Of a stretch of DNA of 64,000 nt, positions 1 to 8,331 are shown piece by piece (position 1 is the stretch's first letter; each line of letters opens with the position of its first letter). The stretch lies in NCBI GenBank assembly GCA_041651995.1, contig JBAZID010000002.1, forward strand, positions 124,001 through 188,000, written 5' to 3'. Source of the stretch: Sulfuricella sp. (GTDB taxonomy: Bacteria > Pseudomonadota > Gammaproteobacteria > Burkholderiales > Sulfuricellaceae). The translations under genes and the position numbers were made by a program. The notes beneath the pieces were generated by a model. The model was not told where the DNA came from. It worked only from the letters and a program-made list of their open reading frames with translations, and did not search any database.

Positions 1-386
1 GCCCTGTGATTTTTCTGCCAAATGAGTACTTTCGGCAGACACTCGGCGCGAAGGAGATGGCCAGTTTAGGTTATGCTTGGGGTAATTCGCCGGAGCAAGT
101 GGCTCATGCCAAAGCGACTGTTAAGCAAGCCCGAGAACGCTACCTTTTCTTGTTGGATCAAGCTGGATCGGCGGTAAGAAATTTTATAAAGAACAGCCAG
201 CCTCTGGCTGAAAATACCCCTTATAAAAAACTCTTTGCGACGCAATTTTTATCCAATCCCTCTTCGCTCCAGAAAATATTGGATTTAACGCGGTTTTTAA
301 GAGAAGTCATTCAAGATAGAGGTCTCAGAAAGACCATAAATATAGTGGTGAAGCGCCTTCGTTCTGGGCGTATTGCACTGCACTAA
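1..386 (+). CDS. C-terminal fragment of an unidentified protein, 5' end outside window
   Basis: The frame is open from the first base to a TAA at 384-386. A GTG at 6 is available, but the preceding codon is also open, so this is read as the tail of a longer protein. The visible 127 residues are soluble-looking and basic near the end (RLRSGR), with no motif I recognise. It ends one base before the flippase ATG at 388, so the two genes are almost certainly co-transcribed. Its place in a polysaccharide locus suggests a glycosyltransferase or sugar-modifying enzyme, but that is inference from context only. Confidence 0.6.
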   Translation, partial: PVIFLPNEYFRQTLGAKEMASLGYAWGNSPEQVAHAKATVKQARERYLFLLDQAGSAVRNFIKNSQPLAENTPYKKLFATQFLSNPSSLQKILDLTRFLREVIQDRGLRKTINIVVKRLRSGRIALH

Positions 387-387
387 T

Positions 388-1695
388 ATGAGACTATCAC
401 TCAGCTACCTTGTGGCTCCTGCTCATATCGTAGCGCTACAAAAAACCATCCAGGCTGGCACGGGTTTTATTACCGCTGTTCTGGTTACTATTTTTCTTTC
501 GCCAGAGGAGCAAGGGTATTTCTTCACCATGGGGAGTTTGCTCAGCAGCTACACCCTGCTGGATCTGGGGCTGTCCAGCCTGTTGGTTCAAGTAAGTGCC
601 CGTTATTTTTCAGGGCTGGAATGGGGAAAGAATGGCGAGCTTGGCCCGGTAAATACTCAAAAATCCAACTTCCTGGCCTTGGTACATTGGACCGTTCGTT
701 GGTATACCTTTGCCGGATTCGCCACCCTTATGCTCGCGCCAATAGGCTATGCCTATTTTTACTTTGCCAAAACGACGGATCATGTCGCTTGGCAATTACC
801 TTGGGTGGCTATCGTGCTTTCTATCGCCATCAGCATGCCTGGGATTGGATTCCTTGCCATTCTGGAGGGTACGGGAAGAATCAAAACAACCTATGCGCTA
901 CGCATCGCGCACTACATATTGGGCGCGCTCATGGCCTGGGCTTTGCTGCTGAGCGGAAATGGGTTATTCGCTCAAGCAATGGCGCCGGTTGCGATCGCTT
1001 TGGTTGTTTCGTATTGGGTGAAAACTCAGTATGGCCTACTAATTAAAGCGTGCCTGCATGAAGAATCCAGCTTTAGCTGGAAACGCGATCTTTGGCCGCA
1101 ACACAAACGAGTGGCCATTACCTGGTTCAGCAACTATTTATTCCTTCACATACCCACTCCCGTGGTTTTTTATTTTGTGGGGGCCAAGGCTGCCGGTCAA
1201 ATGGGGTTGTCAATGACGGTCGCGAATGTTCTGGGCGCTATTTCTATGTCTTGGGTAACAGCGATTACCCCTCGGCTGACCACCCTGGTTGCACAAGGAA
1301 AATTTGTTGAGGGGCGGGCTTTGTTTCGTCATGGGCTTCTGATTGCACTCCTGCTTTTATTGCTTGGCAGTTTTTTCTTTGTAGGCTTGGCTATGCTTGT
1401 TCAGGGCAATGATTTTGCCATGCGCATTCTCAGCCCAGGTCAGCTGGCGTTGCTTCTTCTGGTATTCGCGGGGTTCCACATCTTTAATGCGCTCTCCATT
1501 TATTTCAGAGCATTCAAGAAAGAGCCATTAGCCGTTCCGAATCTGCTAGCAACCGTGGCCATCTTTATAGGCAGTTGTTTAATGGCCCAAAATTATGGGG
1601 TTACCGGCGTTATTGGAATTATGGCGAGCGCGTATTTGATTTTGAGCATTTACGTAGTCATGGGTTTTTTGAAAACAAACCCGAATATTTCATAA
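388..1695 (+). CDS. Polysaccharide flippase-like membrane protein (Wzx/MATE type)
   Basis: A 435-residue, strongly hydrophobic protein with about a dozen predicted membrane segments from residue 15 to the C-terminus. It resembles oligosaccharide (O-unit/EPS) flippases, which move undecaprenyl-linked repeat units across the inner membrane. I chose the ATG at 388, one base after the upstream stop, over an in-frame TTG at 373 that would overlap the previous gene. Residues 42-50 (PEEQGYFFT) match the conserved loop after the first helix in this family. The partners would be the glycosyltransferase at 3026 and the sugar-phosphate transferase at 3944. The family is fairly secure; the substrate is unknown. 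Confidence 0.75.
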   Translation: MRLSLSYLVAPAHIVALQKTIQAGTGFITAVLVTIFLSPEEQGYFFTMGSLLSSYTLLDLGLSSLLVQVSARYFSGLEWGKNGELGPVNTQKSNFLALVHWTVRWYTFAGFATLMLAPIGYAYFYFAKTTDHVAWQLPWVAIVLSIAISMPGIGFLAILEGTGRIKTTYALRIAHYILGALMAWALLLSGNGLFAQAMAPVAIALVVSYWVKTQYGLLIKACLHEESSFSWKRDLWPQHKRVAITWFSNYLFLHIPTPVVFYFVGAKAAGQMGLSMTVANVLGAISMSWVTAITPRLTTLVAQGKFVEGRALFRHGLLIALLLLLLGSFFFVGLAMLVQGNDFAMRILSPGQLALLLLVFAGFHIFNALSIYFRAFKKEPLAVPNLLATVAIFIGSCLMAQNYGVTGVIGIMASAYLILSIYVVMGFLKTNPNIS

Positions 1696-1801
1696 AGGCG
1701 CCGGCATTCGGCGCGGACAGATAGTGCGCCACGAGTTCACATGGCAAGCGCGCCTCCGAGATTCAACTTTAGCGTCGAAATGTGGATTATTCAGGGCATT
1801 C

Positions 1802-1837
1802 ATACATATCTGTGTTTTTGACGGGAATATGTATAAT
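1802..1837 (+). promoter_or_regulatory. Possible promoter and inverted-repeat operator for the DUF4143 ATPase
   Basis: A perfect TATAAT lies at 1832-1837, only five bases before the ATG at 1843. An exact 8-bp inverted repeat (ATACATAT at 1802-1809, ATATGTAT at 1827-1834) overlaps it. No good -35 at 17 bp and no ribosome binding site are seen. If the -10 is used, the mRNA would be leaderless or nearly so. The 147-bp gap 1696-1842 contains nothing else recognisable. Confidence 0.35.
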
Positions 1838-1842
1838 TCGGT

Positions 1843-3015
1843 ATGCTTGATCGAAAGTTAACACCTACCTTGTTGCGGCTTGCTGCGGCTTTTCCGATTG
1901 TGGCCGTTACCGGGCCACGGCAATCAGGAAAGACGACGCTGGCACGTGCAGTCTTTCCGGATAAGCCTTATGTTACCCTGGAAGACCCGGCAGAACGCGC
2001 TTTCGCGCAGGAGGATCCGCGAGGTTTTCTGGCTCGGTTTTCGGCGGGGGCGATCTTTGACGAGGCGCAGCGCTGGCCCGATCTCTTTTCGTATCTACAG
2101 GGCATGGTGGATGCGGATCGTTCCCCGGGGCGTTTTGTCCTGACCGGTTCGCAGCAGTTTGGCCTCCTCTCCGGGGTGACCCAGTCGTTGGCTGGGCGTG
2201 TCGGAATGACGCGATTGTTGCCTTTGGCTCTGGGGGAGTTGCCGGAGGAAAGCGGCCGGCGCATGGAGCTGGATGGGTTGATGGTGAGAGGCGGGTACCC
2301 TGTTTTGCATGCCCTGCCAGTGACGCCAGAAGACTGGTTCGCAAGTTATGTGGCGACCTATGTGGAACGAGACGTTCGCCAAGCGCTCAATGTGCAGGAT
2401 CTTTCGACTTTTCAGCGATTTTTGCGTCTTTGCGCAGGGCGTACGGGCCAGTTGCTGAATTTGAGCGCGCTGGCGGGCGAGGCGGGTATTTCGCAGAGCA
2501 CTGCGCGAGCCTGGATGTCGGTACTGGAGGCGAGCGATCTTGTTTTTTTGCTGCCTCCTTATCATCGGAATTTCGGCAAGCGTCTTATCAAGTCACCCAA
2601 GCTTTATTTTGTGGATGTGGGGTTGGCCTGCTGGCTATTGGGTATTCGCAGCACCGAGGTCTTGGCTCTGCATCCCCTGCGTGGCGCGCTGTTCGAAACA
2701 TTGGTGGTAAGCGAATTTCTCAAGGCTCGCTGCAATGCCGGGCTGCCGCCCGATATTTATTTTTGGCGAGACAATAATGGCGTGGAGGCTGATTTGCTCT
2801 TTGAACAAGGGGGGCGATTGCAGACGGTGGAGATCAAGTCAGGACAAACGGCGACCGGGGATTACATCCGCGCAGGTCAGCGGTCATCTCGTTTTGCTGG
2901 CGATGAAGCCATGATGCCTTGGTTGATTTACGGTGGTGAGCAGAGCTATGAGCGCAGCGGTGTTCGTTTGATGGGCTGGCGTGAGATGGCTACTTTCAAA
3001 TGCGCCACTCCGTGA
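1843..3015 (+). CDS. AAA-type ATPase with C-terminal DUF4143 domain
   Basis: A 390-residue protein of the AAA_14/DUF4143 family. Walker A GPRQSGKT is at residues 24-31, Walker B AIFDEAQ at 70-76 and a sensor-like FVLTGSQQF near 98-106. The C-terminal third carries GVEADLL followed by VEIKSG, the D...ExK arrangement of the PD-(D/E)XK-like DUF4143 fold. Members are widespread, often mobile, and have no settled function. The gene sits alone between the flippase and the glycosyltransferase, splitting what is otherwise a tight operon, and the next gene starts only 10 bases after it. No ribosome binding site precedes the ATG. The start is supported by the family-typical opening (MLDRKLTP...). Confidence 0.85.
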   Translation: MLDRKLTPTLLRLAAAFPIVAVTGPRQSGKTTLARAVFPDKPYVTLEDPAERAFAQEDPRGFLARFSAGAIFDEAQRWPDLFSYLQGMVDADRSPGRFVLTGSQQFGLLSGVTQSLAGRVGMTRLLPLALGELPEESGRRMELDGLMVRGGYPVLHALPVTPEDWFASYVATYVERDVRQALNVQDLSTFQRFLRLCAGRTGQLLNLSALAGEAGISQSTARAWMSVLEASDLVFLLPPYHRNFGKRLIKSPKLYFVDVGLACWLLGIRSTEVLALHPLRGALFETLVVSEFLKARCNAGLPPDIYFWRDNNGVEADLLFEQGGRLQTVEIKSGQTATGDYIRAGQRSSRFAGDEAMMPWLIYGGEQSYERSGVRLMGWREMATFKCATP

Positions 3016-3025
3016 ACAGATAGAA

Positions 3026-3943
3026 ATGGAAAAACTGGGTTTACTGGTGCCTACTTACAACGCGGGTAAACTATGGCGTCGTTGGCTGGACGCACTTGCT
3101 GTCCAGACCTGCAAACCGGAAAGGTGTCTGGTGATCGATTCAAGCTCTGGGGATAATACGGCTGAATGGGCGAAGCAGGCGGGGCTTGATGTGCATGTCA
3201 TTTCTTCCAGGGAGTTCAGCCACGGGGGCACCCGCCAGCTTGGTGTAAACATGTTGGTGGATGCCGAGATTATCGTTTTACTGACCCAGGATGCGATTCT
3301 GGCCGACCCCCGCGCCTTGGCAAACCTGGTGGGGGTTTTCAGGGATAAAAGTATCGGGGCTGCTTATGGCCGCCAACTGCCTCATGCTGATGCAAAAGCC
3401 TTGGGTGCACATGCGAGGATTTATAATTACCCCTCGCAGTCTCAGGTCAAAACGCTGGCCGATGCGCCGAGGCTGGGCCTTAAAACGCCTTACATGTCGA
3501 ATTCATTTGCGGCTTACCGGCGTGAAGCGCTTGAGGCTGCCGGAGGGTTTCCGGGTGATGTCATTCTGGCGGAGGACATGGTGGTTGCTGCGCGCATGCT
3601 GATGCGCGGCTGGCATGTTGCATATTGTGCCGAGGCAAAGGTTTATCACTCGCATGATTACAGTATGCTGGCTGAGTTTCGCCGTTATTTTGATACGGGT
3701 GTCCTGCATGCGCGCGAAAAGTGGCTGCTGGAAACTTTTGGCAATGCGGAGGGCAGTGGCAAGGGATTTGTTTTGTCTGAGCTGAGTTATCTGGCCAAGA
3801 ATGCACCTTGGCTGATTCCCATGGCGCTCATGCGGACAGGCGTGAAATATTTGGGTTATCGACTGGGCAGGAATGAGGCGTTTATTCCTGCAGCGGTGAA
3901 GCCATTTTTGAGTATGAATCGTGGTTACTGGCGAAAAAGTTAA
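3026..3943 (+). CDS. Family 2 glycosyltransferase (rhamnosyltransferase-like)
   Basis: A 305-residue GT2 enzyme with a GT-A fold. The N-terminal LVPTYNAG starts the nucleotide-binding half. DSSSGDNT near residue 40 and the later LTQDAI are the acidic sugar-nucleotide/metal motifs. AEDM near residue 190 corresponds to the catalytic ED of inverting GT2 enzymes. FSHGGTRQLG is typical of rhamnosyltransferases in O-antigen and EPS loci. I chose the ATG at 3026, ten bases after the ATPase stop, rather than an ATG at 2981 inside that gene. It ends immediately before the next start (TAA then ATG), so it is co-translated with the sugar-phosphate transferase. The sugar is inferred, not proven. Confidence 0.85.
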   Translation: MEKLGLLVPTYNAGKLWRRWLDALAVQTCKPERCLVIDSSSGDNTAEWAKQAGLDVHVISSREFSHGGTRQLGVNMLVDAEIIVLLTQDAILADPRALANLVGVFRDKSIGAAYGRQLPHADAKALGAHARIYNYPSQSQVKTLADAPRLGLKTPYMSNSFAAYRREALEAAGGFPGDVILAEDMVVAARMLMRGWHVAYCAEAKVYHSHDYSMLAEFRRYFDTGVLHAREKWLLETFGNAEGSGKGFVLSELSYLAKNAPWLIPMALMRTGVKYLGYRLGRNEAFIPAAVKPFLSMNRGYWRKS

Positions 3944-5335
3944 ATGAAAACTGGGGGTATGCTCAAGGGGCATGGAAGTTCTCTTCATCTGGCGATGTAT
4001 GTGCTGGATTGGAGTTTGATCGTGCTTGCAGCGGTGCTGGGGCACTATTGGTATCTCGGCGACTGGGCTGTACCGCAGAGTTATCAGATACTGATCGGGG
4101 TGAGCATTTTATTTGCGGGCCTGATCTTTCCGCAATTTTCGCTTTATAAAATCTGGCGAGGTGTGTCTTTGGCCGAAGAGGCCCGCAGCGTCCTGATCGC
4201 CTGGACAACGGTGTTGTTCTGCTTGTTTGGTTTTGCTTTCCTGACTAAAACCGGTGCGGCTTTTTCTCGTGGCTGGATCAGTTACTGGGCGCTTCTGGGT
4301 TGGGTGCTTTTATTTGCTGGCCGAATCGGCCTGCGGGTTGGGTTAAGGTCGTTACGACGCTGGGGCTTTAACCAAAGGCAGATTGTCATGGCAGGGGACT
4401 ATGCGCTCTCTCAGGAAGTCGCGGAGCGCTTGCAGCATTCGCCATGGGCGGGCTTGCAGGTTATTGGGGTGTTTGGGGATCGTCCGGTTTCCCAGGAGAG
4501 CAATACGAGCATACCTTTGCTGGGGTTTATCGATGATCTGGAGACGTTTGCCGGTGAGAGGGGTGTGGACCAGGTCTGGATTACCTTGCCTCTCAAGGCT
4601 GAGGATACGGTAAAAAGAATCATGTTTCTGTTGCGCCATTCGACGGTGGATATTCGTTGGGTGCCGGATATTTCCAGTTTTCGCCTGATCAACCATTCCA
4701 TGTCTGAAATCGCCGGCATGCCGGTGTTAAGCCTTTCAAGCAGCCCCATGGTTGGTGTTAGCCGTTTGCTGAAGGCTCTGGAAGACAGATTGCTTTCAGC
4801 CCTGATCCTGATTTTGATCAGCCCATTGCTGGTAGTGCTCTCCGTCGGAGTGAAACTGAGTTCTCCCGGCCCGATCTTTTATCGTCAGGAGCGCGTGGGC
4901 TGGAATGGCAAGTCATTCATGATGCTCAAGTTCCGCTCCATGCCTGTTGATGTGGAAAAGAATGGTGTTCAATGGGGCGGGGCGAGGAACAAGGAGGCAA
5001 CGCCATTCGGCGCATTTCTACGAAGGACAAGTCTTGATGAGTTGCCTCAATTCATCAATGTCTTGAAAGGCGATATGTCTATCGTCGGCCCTCGCCCCGA
5101 GCGGTCCATGTTCGTGGAGAAATTCAAGGACGAAATCCCCGATTACATGAAAAAACATCTGGTGAAGGCCGGCATCACTGGTTGGGCACAGATTAACGGC
5201 TGGCGGGGAGATACGGACCTGTCCAAACGCATCGAGTACGATCTTTACTATATTGAGCACTGGTCGTTGTGGTTTGATTTGCGCATCATTCTGCTGACTG
5301 CGTTCAAGGGGTTTGTTAGCAAGAACGCGTATTGA
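3944..5335 (+). CDS. Undecaprenyl-phosphate sugar phosphotransferase (WbaP/WcaJ-type initiating enzyme)
   Basis: A 463-residue polyprenyl glycosylphosphotransferase that transfers a sugar-1-phosphate to undecaprenyl phosphate, the first step of polysaccharide repeat-unit synthesis at the inner membrane. About four membrane helices occupy residues 12-125. They are followed by a Rossmann-like CoA-binding domain (QIVMAGDYA near 146), one further membrane segment near 285, and the cytosolic catalytic domain. That domain carries FYRQERVGWNGK, LKFRSM, LRRTSLDELPQF, the signature MSIVGPRPE, and ITGWAQINGWRGDT near the end. The domain order matches the family. Which sugar it uses cannot be read from the sequence. 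Confidence 0.92.
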   Translation: MKTGGMLKGHGSSLHLAMYVLDWSLIVLAAVLGHYWYLGDWAVPQSYQILIGVSILFAGLIFPQFSLYKIWRGVSLAEEARSVLIAWTTVLFCLFGFAFLTKTGAAFSRGWISYWALLGWVLLFAGRIGLRVGLRSLRRWGFNQRQIVMAGDYALSQEVAERLQHSPWAGLQVIGVFGDRPVSQESNTSIPLLGFIDDLETFAGERGVDQVWITLPLKAEDTVKRIMFLLRHSTVDIRWVPDISSFRLINHSMSEIAGMPVLSLSSSPMVGVSRLLKALEDRLLSALILILISPLLVVLSVGVKLSSPGPIFYRQERVGWNGKSFMMLKFRSMPVDVEKNGVQWGGARNKEATPFGAFLRRTSLDELPQFINVLKGDMSIVGPRPERSMFVEKFKDEIPDYMKKHLVKAGITGWAQINGWRGDTDLSKRIEYDLYYIEHWSLWFDLRIILLTAFKGFVSKNAY

Positions 5336-5385
5336 GAGAAGGTTTGCACCCAAGGCCAAGTAACATCTGATCAATGAAAGATGCG

Positions 5386-5745
5386 TTAAGCCGCATTGCG
5401 CAAGTGCATATCCACATGAATGTCGCTGAACGGGCAGATCACCCCCCCGCGATCGGTGCGCTCCACTAGGCCCAGAGCGGCAAGCGCGCGGGCGTCTTCA
5501 TGGACGCGCTTCACATCCCGCCCAACCCTGCGGGCCAATTCGCGCACCGATAGCGCTCCGGCGCCCTGCAGGGCATTGATCAATACCCAGCGCCGTTCTG
5601 TCATGTGTGAGAAAAACGCGGACGGGGAATCAAAATTGAGCGTTTCGCCCTGGTAGGTGCTGGCATGAAAGGCTGTCTTCGCCGCTTGCCGCAATGCCCC
5701 CTGCCAGTCCGGCTGTATGGTAATGGTCAGTGTTCTTGCTTCCAT
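5386..5745 (-). CDS. TumA-like antitoxin / HVO_A0114-type winged-helix DNA-binding protein
   Basis: A 119-residue protein whose C-terminal half is a winged helix-turn-helix (SVRELARRVGRDVKRVHED, about residues 66-84). It resembles the DNA-binding partner of TumE-family toxins. Its start overlaps the 3' end of the toxin gene by 19 bases, so the two are translationally coupled. The expected role is to neutralise the toxin and repress the shared promoter. A second copy at 41601-41960 is about 82% identical by eye (98 of 119 residues). Family identity rests on recognition of the pair; activity is untested. Confidence 0.72.
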   Translation of the reverse strand: MEARTLTITIQPDWQGALRQAAKTAFHASTYQGETLNFDSPSAFFSHMTERRWVLINALQGAGALSVRELARRVGRDVKRVHEDARALAALGLVERTDRGGVICPFSDIHVDMHLRNAA

Positions 5746-6014
5746 CGCTCAACCTCCTCGATAAAATCATCAATCAGCCTGTCAACCGTAGCAAACACAT
5801 AGGGCAGTTCCACGTCGCCTACATGCTTGTGATCGCCTTTGCCACGTTCGTTATCAAAGCCGACTACGCGGCGACCGCTTTCCACATAGACCAGCCGGTA
5901 CTTGTATTGGTGCTCTGATGGCGGCACCGGCTCGGGCACGCGCCAGACGACCAATTCAATCCCTGTGCCATCATCGGAAACATTGCGGAATCGGGTAATC
6001 AGGTCGGCCTGCAT
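5727..6014 (-). CDS. TumE-like toxin (DUF6516 family)
   Basis: A 95-residue protein that opens MQADLITRF and carries a YRLVYVESGRRVVGFDNERGK stretch in the middle, features of small TumE/DUF6516 proteins found next to a winged-helix antitoxin. I chose the ATG at 6014; the frame extends 12 codons upstream but would run over the promoter. A TTGACA-like -35 and a perfect palindrome lie directly before and across this start (see the 6013-6050 entry). The second copy at 41449 lacks residues 42-80 of this protein. The toxic mechanism of the family is not something I can state from sequence. Confidence 0.68.
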   Translation of the reverse strand: MQADLITRFRNVSDDGTGIELVVWRVPEPVPPSEHQYKYRLVYVESGRRVVGFDNERGKGDHKHVGDVELPYVFATVDRLIDDFIEEVERWKQEH

Positions 6015-6050
6015 GTTGGCAATAATGCCAACATGCGGATATATTGTCAA
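6013..6050 (-). promoter_or_regulatory. Promoter and palindromic operator of the tumE-tumA pair
   Basis: Read on the minus strand, TTGACA (6045-6050) is followed after 17 bases by CATTAT (6022-6027). The ATG starts at 6014. A perfect 9-bp inverted repeat, ATGTTGGCA with a 4-base loop and TGCCAACAT, covers 6013-6034. It overlaps the spacer, the -10 and the start codon. This is the expected layout for autorepression by the winged-helix antitoxin. The equivalent region of the second copy has lost 28 bases, including the palindrome and the -10. Confidence 0.6.
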
Positions 6051-6086
6051 TCGAAAGGCGGGATGCCGTTTTCACGAAGAAACAAC

Positions 6087-6851
6087 TTACCAGTTGATTT
6101 CCCAAGCCGTCTTGTACCCCACCATGCATTCCGCCAGCCCGGCTGGAATCCTCGCCAATTCCGGCCTGACGGGAATGCGCCCCGCCATGATCTCAGCCGC
6201 TTGCTGCGGATAGCGCGGCTCCTCGCCCGGCTCGGCGAAGCCTTCCGGGTGGATCGGCTGGTTGGCGGCATCGTATTTGTCCGAAGCGCCCAGGGCGTGA
6301 AACAGCTCGTGCGTGATGACCACGTTGTTCTGCGCATTCTGCTTGTTCAATGCAAATGCATGCACCACCCCCACCAGGCCCTTGTGCAAGCCGAGCGAGT
6401 GTTGCAGCGGTTTGCCATCCTCGCCCTGGTGATACACCACAAACAGGCGCACCGCGCCGAGGCTGCCCCAGAAGGGGGTGTGCTCGAAAGCGTAGTAGCG
6501 CAGCCCGAGGCTCCACAGGATGGCGGAAAAGGGCGAGTGACGGCCTTGCGGAGGAGCGGGCGGCATGGCTGTGATTTCTCCGGCAAGCCGGATGTTCACT
6601 GGCGGCAGGTCCTTGCCGCGGTATCGTTCGGACTGGCTGACGATGAAGCGGCCGATTTCCTGAAAATCATCCTGCTTGAGGCCGGCGATGTATGCGTCCA
6701 CTTCCGCCGTGCCATCGCCGTTCACCGGGTAAATCGTCACATCGAGCGGTCGCAGCCAGTTGCGCACCACCGTGCTTTCCCAGTAAGTCATGCCGGCGGC
6801 AGCGGCCAGCAAAGTGAGCAAAAACAGGATGCGGATGGCGCGGAATGACAT
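6087..6851 (-). CDS. Putative membrane-anchored zinc metallopeptidase-like protein
   Basis: A 254-residue protein with one N-terminal hydrophobic segment (residues 6-22) acting as signal or anchor, and a periplasmic-looking remainder. HELFH at 181-185 is a classic HExxH zinc site, followed by ALGASDKYD, so a gluzincin/metzincin-like peptidase is likely. The family is not named with confidence. The start lies 8 bases after the livF stop, so it is probably read with the transporter operon, although no functional link is obvious. The last 41 codons recur as a fragment at 41288-41413, next to the second toxin-antitoxin copy. Confidence 0.7.
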   Translation of the reverse strand: MSFRAIRILFLLTLLAAAAGMTYWESTVVRNWLRPLDVTIYPVNGDGTAEVDAYIAGLKQDDFQEIGRFIVSQSERYRGKDLPPVNIRLAGEITAMPPAPPQGRHSPFSAILWSLGLRYYAFEHTPFWGSLGAVRLFVVYHQGEDGKPLQHSLGLHKGLVGVVHAFALNKQNAQNNVVITHELFHALGASDKYDAANQPIHPEGFAEPGEEPRYPQQAAEIMAGRIPVRPELARIPAGLAECMVGYKTAWEINW

Positions 6852-6859
6852 GTTAGCCG

Positions 6860-7567
6860 CTATTCCCCCAGGTAGGCATGGCGCACCTGCGGGTCGTTGA
6901 GCAGTTTGGCGGATTCGCCGGAGAGGCAGATTGTGCCGTTTTCCATGACATAGGCCCGATGGCTGGTTTCCAGCGCCAGCTTGGCGTTCTGCTCCACCAG
7001 CAGGATAGTCACGCCTTCGGCCGAGATGGCGCGAATGGTCTCGAAGATTTTATTGACCATCAGCGGCGCCAGCCCCATGCTCGGCTCGTCGAGCAACAGC
7101 AGGCGCGGCCGGCTCATCAGGGCTCGGCCGATGGCGAGCATCTGCTGTTCCCCGCCGGACAGGGTGCCGGCCTGCTGGGCCTTGCGTTCGAACAGGCGCG
7201 GGAATAAGTGGTAATTTTTTTCCAGATCGCTGCGGATGGCGGGCTTGTCGGCGCGGCTGTAAGCGCCCATGAAGAGATTCTCCTCCACGCTCAGGCGGCC
7301 GAAAATGCCGCGCCCTTCCGGTACCAGCGCGATGCCCTGGCGCACCAGGTCGAATACTGGCGCCTGGGCGATGGACTTGCCCTGATATAAAATTTTTCCG
7401 TGCGCGGGCAAGAGCCGCGCCAGCGCCTTGAGGGTCGTGGTTTTTCCTGCGCCATTGGCACCGATCAGGCACACCAGTTCGCCAGCGGCGACTTCAAGAT
7501 CGATGCCCCTGACCGCCTTGATGCCGCCATAGGATACGCTCAGGCCGCGCACTTCGAGCAGGCTCAT
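6860..7567 (-). CDS. livF: Branched-chain amino acid ABC transporter, ATP-binding protein LivF
   Basis: A 235-residue ABC ATPase that powers uptake of leucine, isoleucine, valine or related amides through LivHM. Walker A GANGAGKTT is near residue 36, signature LSGGEQQ near 136 and Walker B LLLLDEPSMGLAP near 155. That motif set and the length are typical of LivF rather than LivG. Its ATG overlaps the livG stop by four bases. The substrate could also be urea or short amides, since these transporters share the architecture. Confidence 0.93.
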   Translation of the reverse strand: MSLLEVRGLSVSYGGIKAVRGIDLEVAAGELVCLIGANGAGKTTTLKALARLLPAHGKILYQGKSIAQAPVFDLVRQGIALVPEGRGIFGRLSVEENLFMGAYSRADKPAIRSDLEKNYHLFPRLFERKAQQAGTLSGGEQQMLAIGRALMSRPRLLLLDEPSMGLAPLMVNKIFETIRAISAEGVTILLVEQNAKLALETSHRAYVMENGTICLSGESAKLLNDPQVRHAYLGE

Positions 7568-8328
7568 GCGATGGCTCCGCCCAGGTAAGCCTCGATCACC
7601 CGCGGGTCGCGCTGCACCTCTGCGGGTGTGCCTTCAGCGATTTTTTTGCCATAATCCAGCACCACCACCCTGTCGCACAACCCCATCACCAGCTTCATGT
7701 CGTGCTCGATCAATAGCAGGGTCACGCCATCGGCGCGGATGGTTTGCAGCAGTTGTTCCAGCGTCGCGGTTTCGCTCGCGTTCATGCCGGCGGCAGGCTC
7801 GTCGAGCGCCAGCAATTTTGGCTCCGTGGCCAGCGCGCGGGCGATTTCCAGACGGCGCTGGTCACCATAAGAAAGGTGTTTCGCCAATGTCTGCGAGTGC
7901 CTGGTGATGCCGACATAGGCCAGGAGTTCATGGGCGCGGCGGCGAATACTCGCTTCTTCCCTGCGCGTTCCGGCACTGCGCAGGATGGCGCCGAGCACAC
8001 CGGCATGGGTGCGTACATGACGGCCCACCATGACATTTTCCAGCGCGCTCATATTGGCGAAAAGGCGGATATTCTGGAAAGTGCGCGCCAGCCCCAGAGC
8101 TGTTACCTGGCTGGGTTTCTGGCCATGAATGGGGTGGCCGTCCAGGGTTATCTGGCCGGAGCTCAGGGTGTACAGGCCGGTCAACACGTTGAACAGCGTG
8201 GTCTTGCCCGCGCCGTTTGGCCCGATCAGGCCGAAGATCTCACTGTTCCTGATACTGAAGGAAACCTCGCTCAGCGCAGCCAGACCGCCGAAGTGTTTGC
8301 TCACATTTTCCGCGCGCAACAGGCTCAT
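7564..8328 (-). CDS. livG: Branched-chain amino acid ABC transporter, ATP-binding protein LivG
   Basis: A 254-residue ABC ATPase, second nucleotide-binding subunit of the Liv system. Walker A GPNGAGKTTL is at 35-44, the degenerate signature LSYGDQRR near 150 and Walker B LLALDEPAAGMN near 170. The extra loop with TFQNIRLF distinguishes LivG from LivF. It lies between livM (3 bases upstream) and livF (4-base overlap), a tightly coupled arrangement. Confidence 0.93.
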   Translation of the reverse strand: MSLLRAENVSKHFGGLAALSEVSFSIRNSEIFGLIGPNGAGKTTLFNVLTGLYTLSSGQITLDGHPIHGQKPSQVTALGLARTFQNIRLFANMSALENVMVGRHVRTHAGVLGAILRSAGTRREEASIRRRAHELLAYVGITRHSQTLAKHLSYGDQRRLEIARALATEPKLLALDEPAAGMNASETATLEQLLQTIRADGVTLLLIEHDMKLVMGLCDRVVVLDYGKKIAEGTPAEVQRDPRVIEAYLGGAIA

Positions 8329-8331
8329 GGC

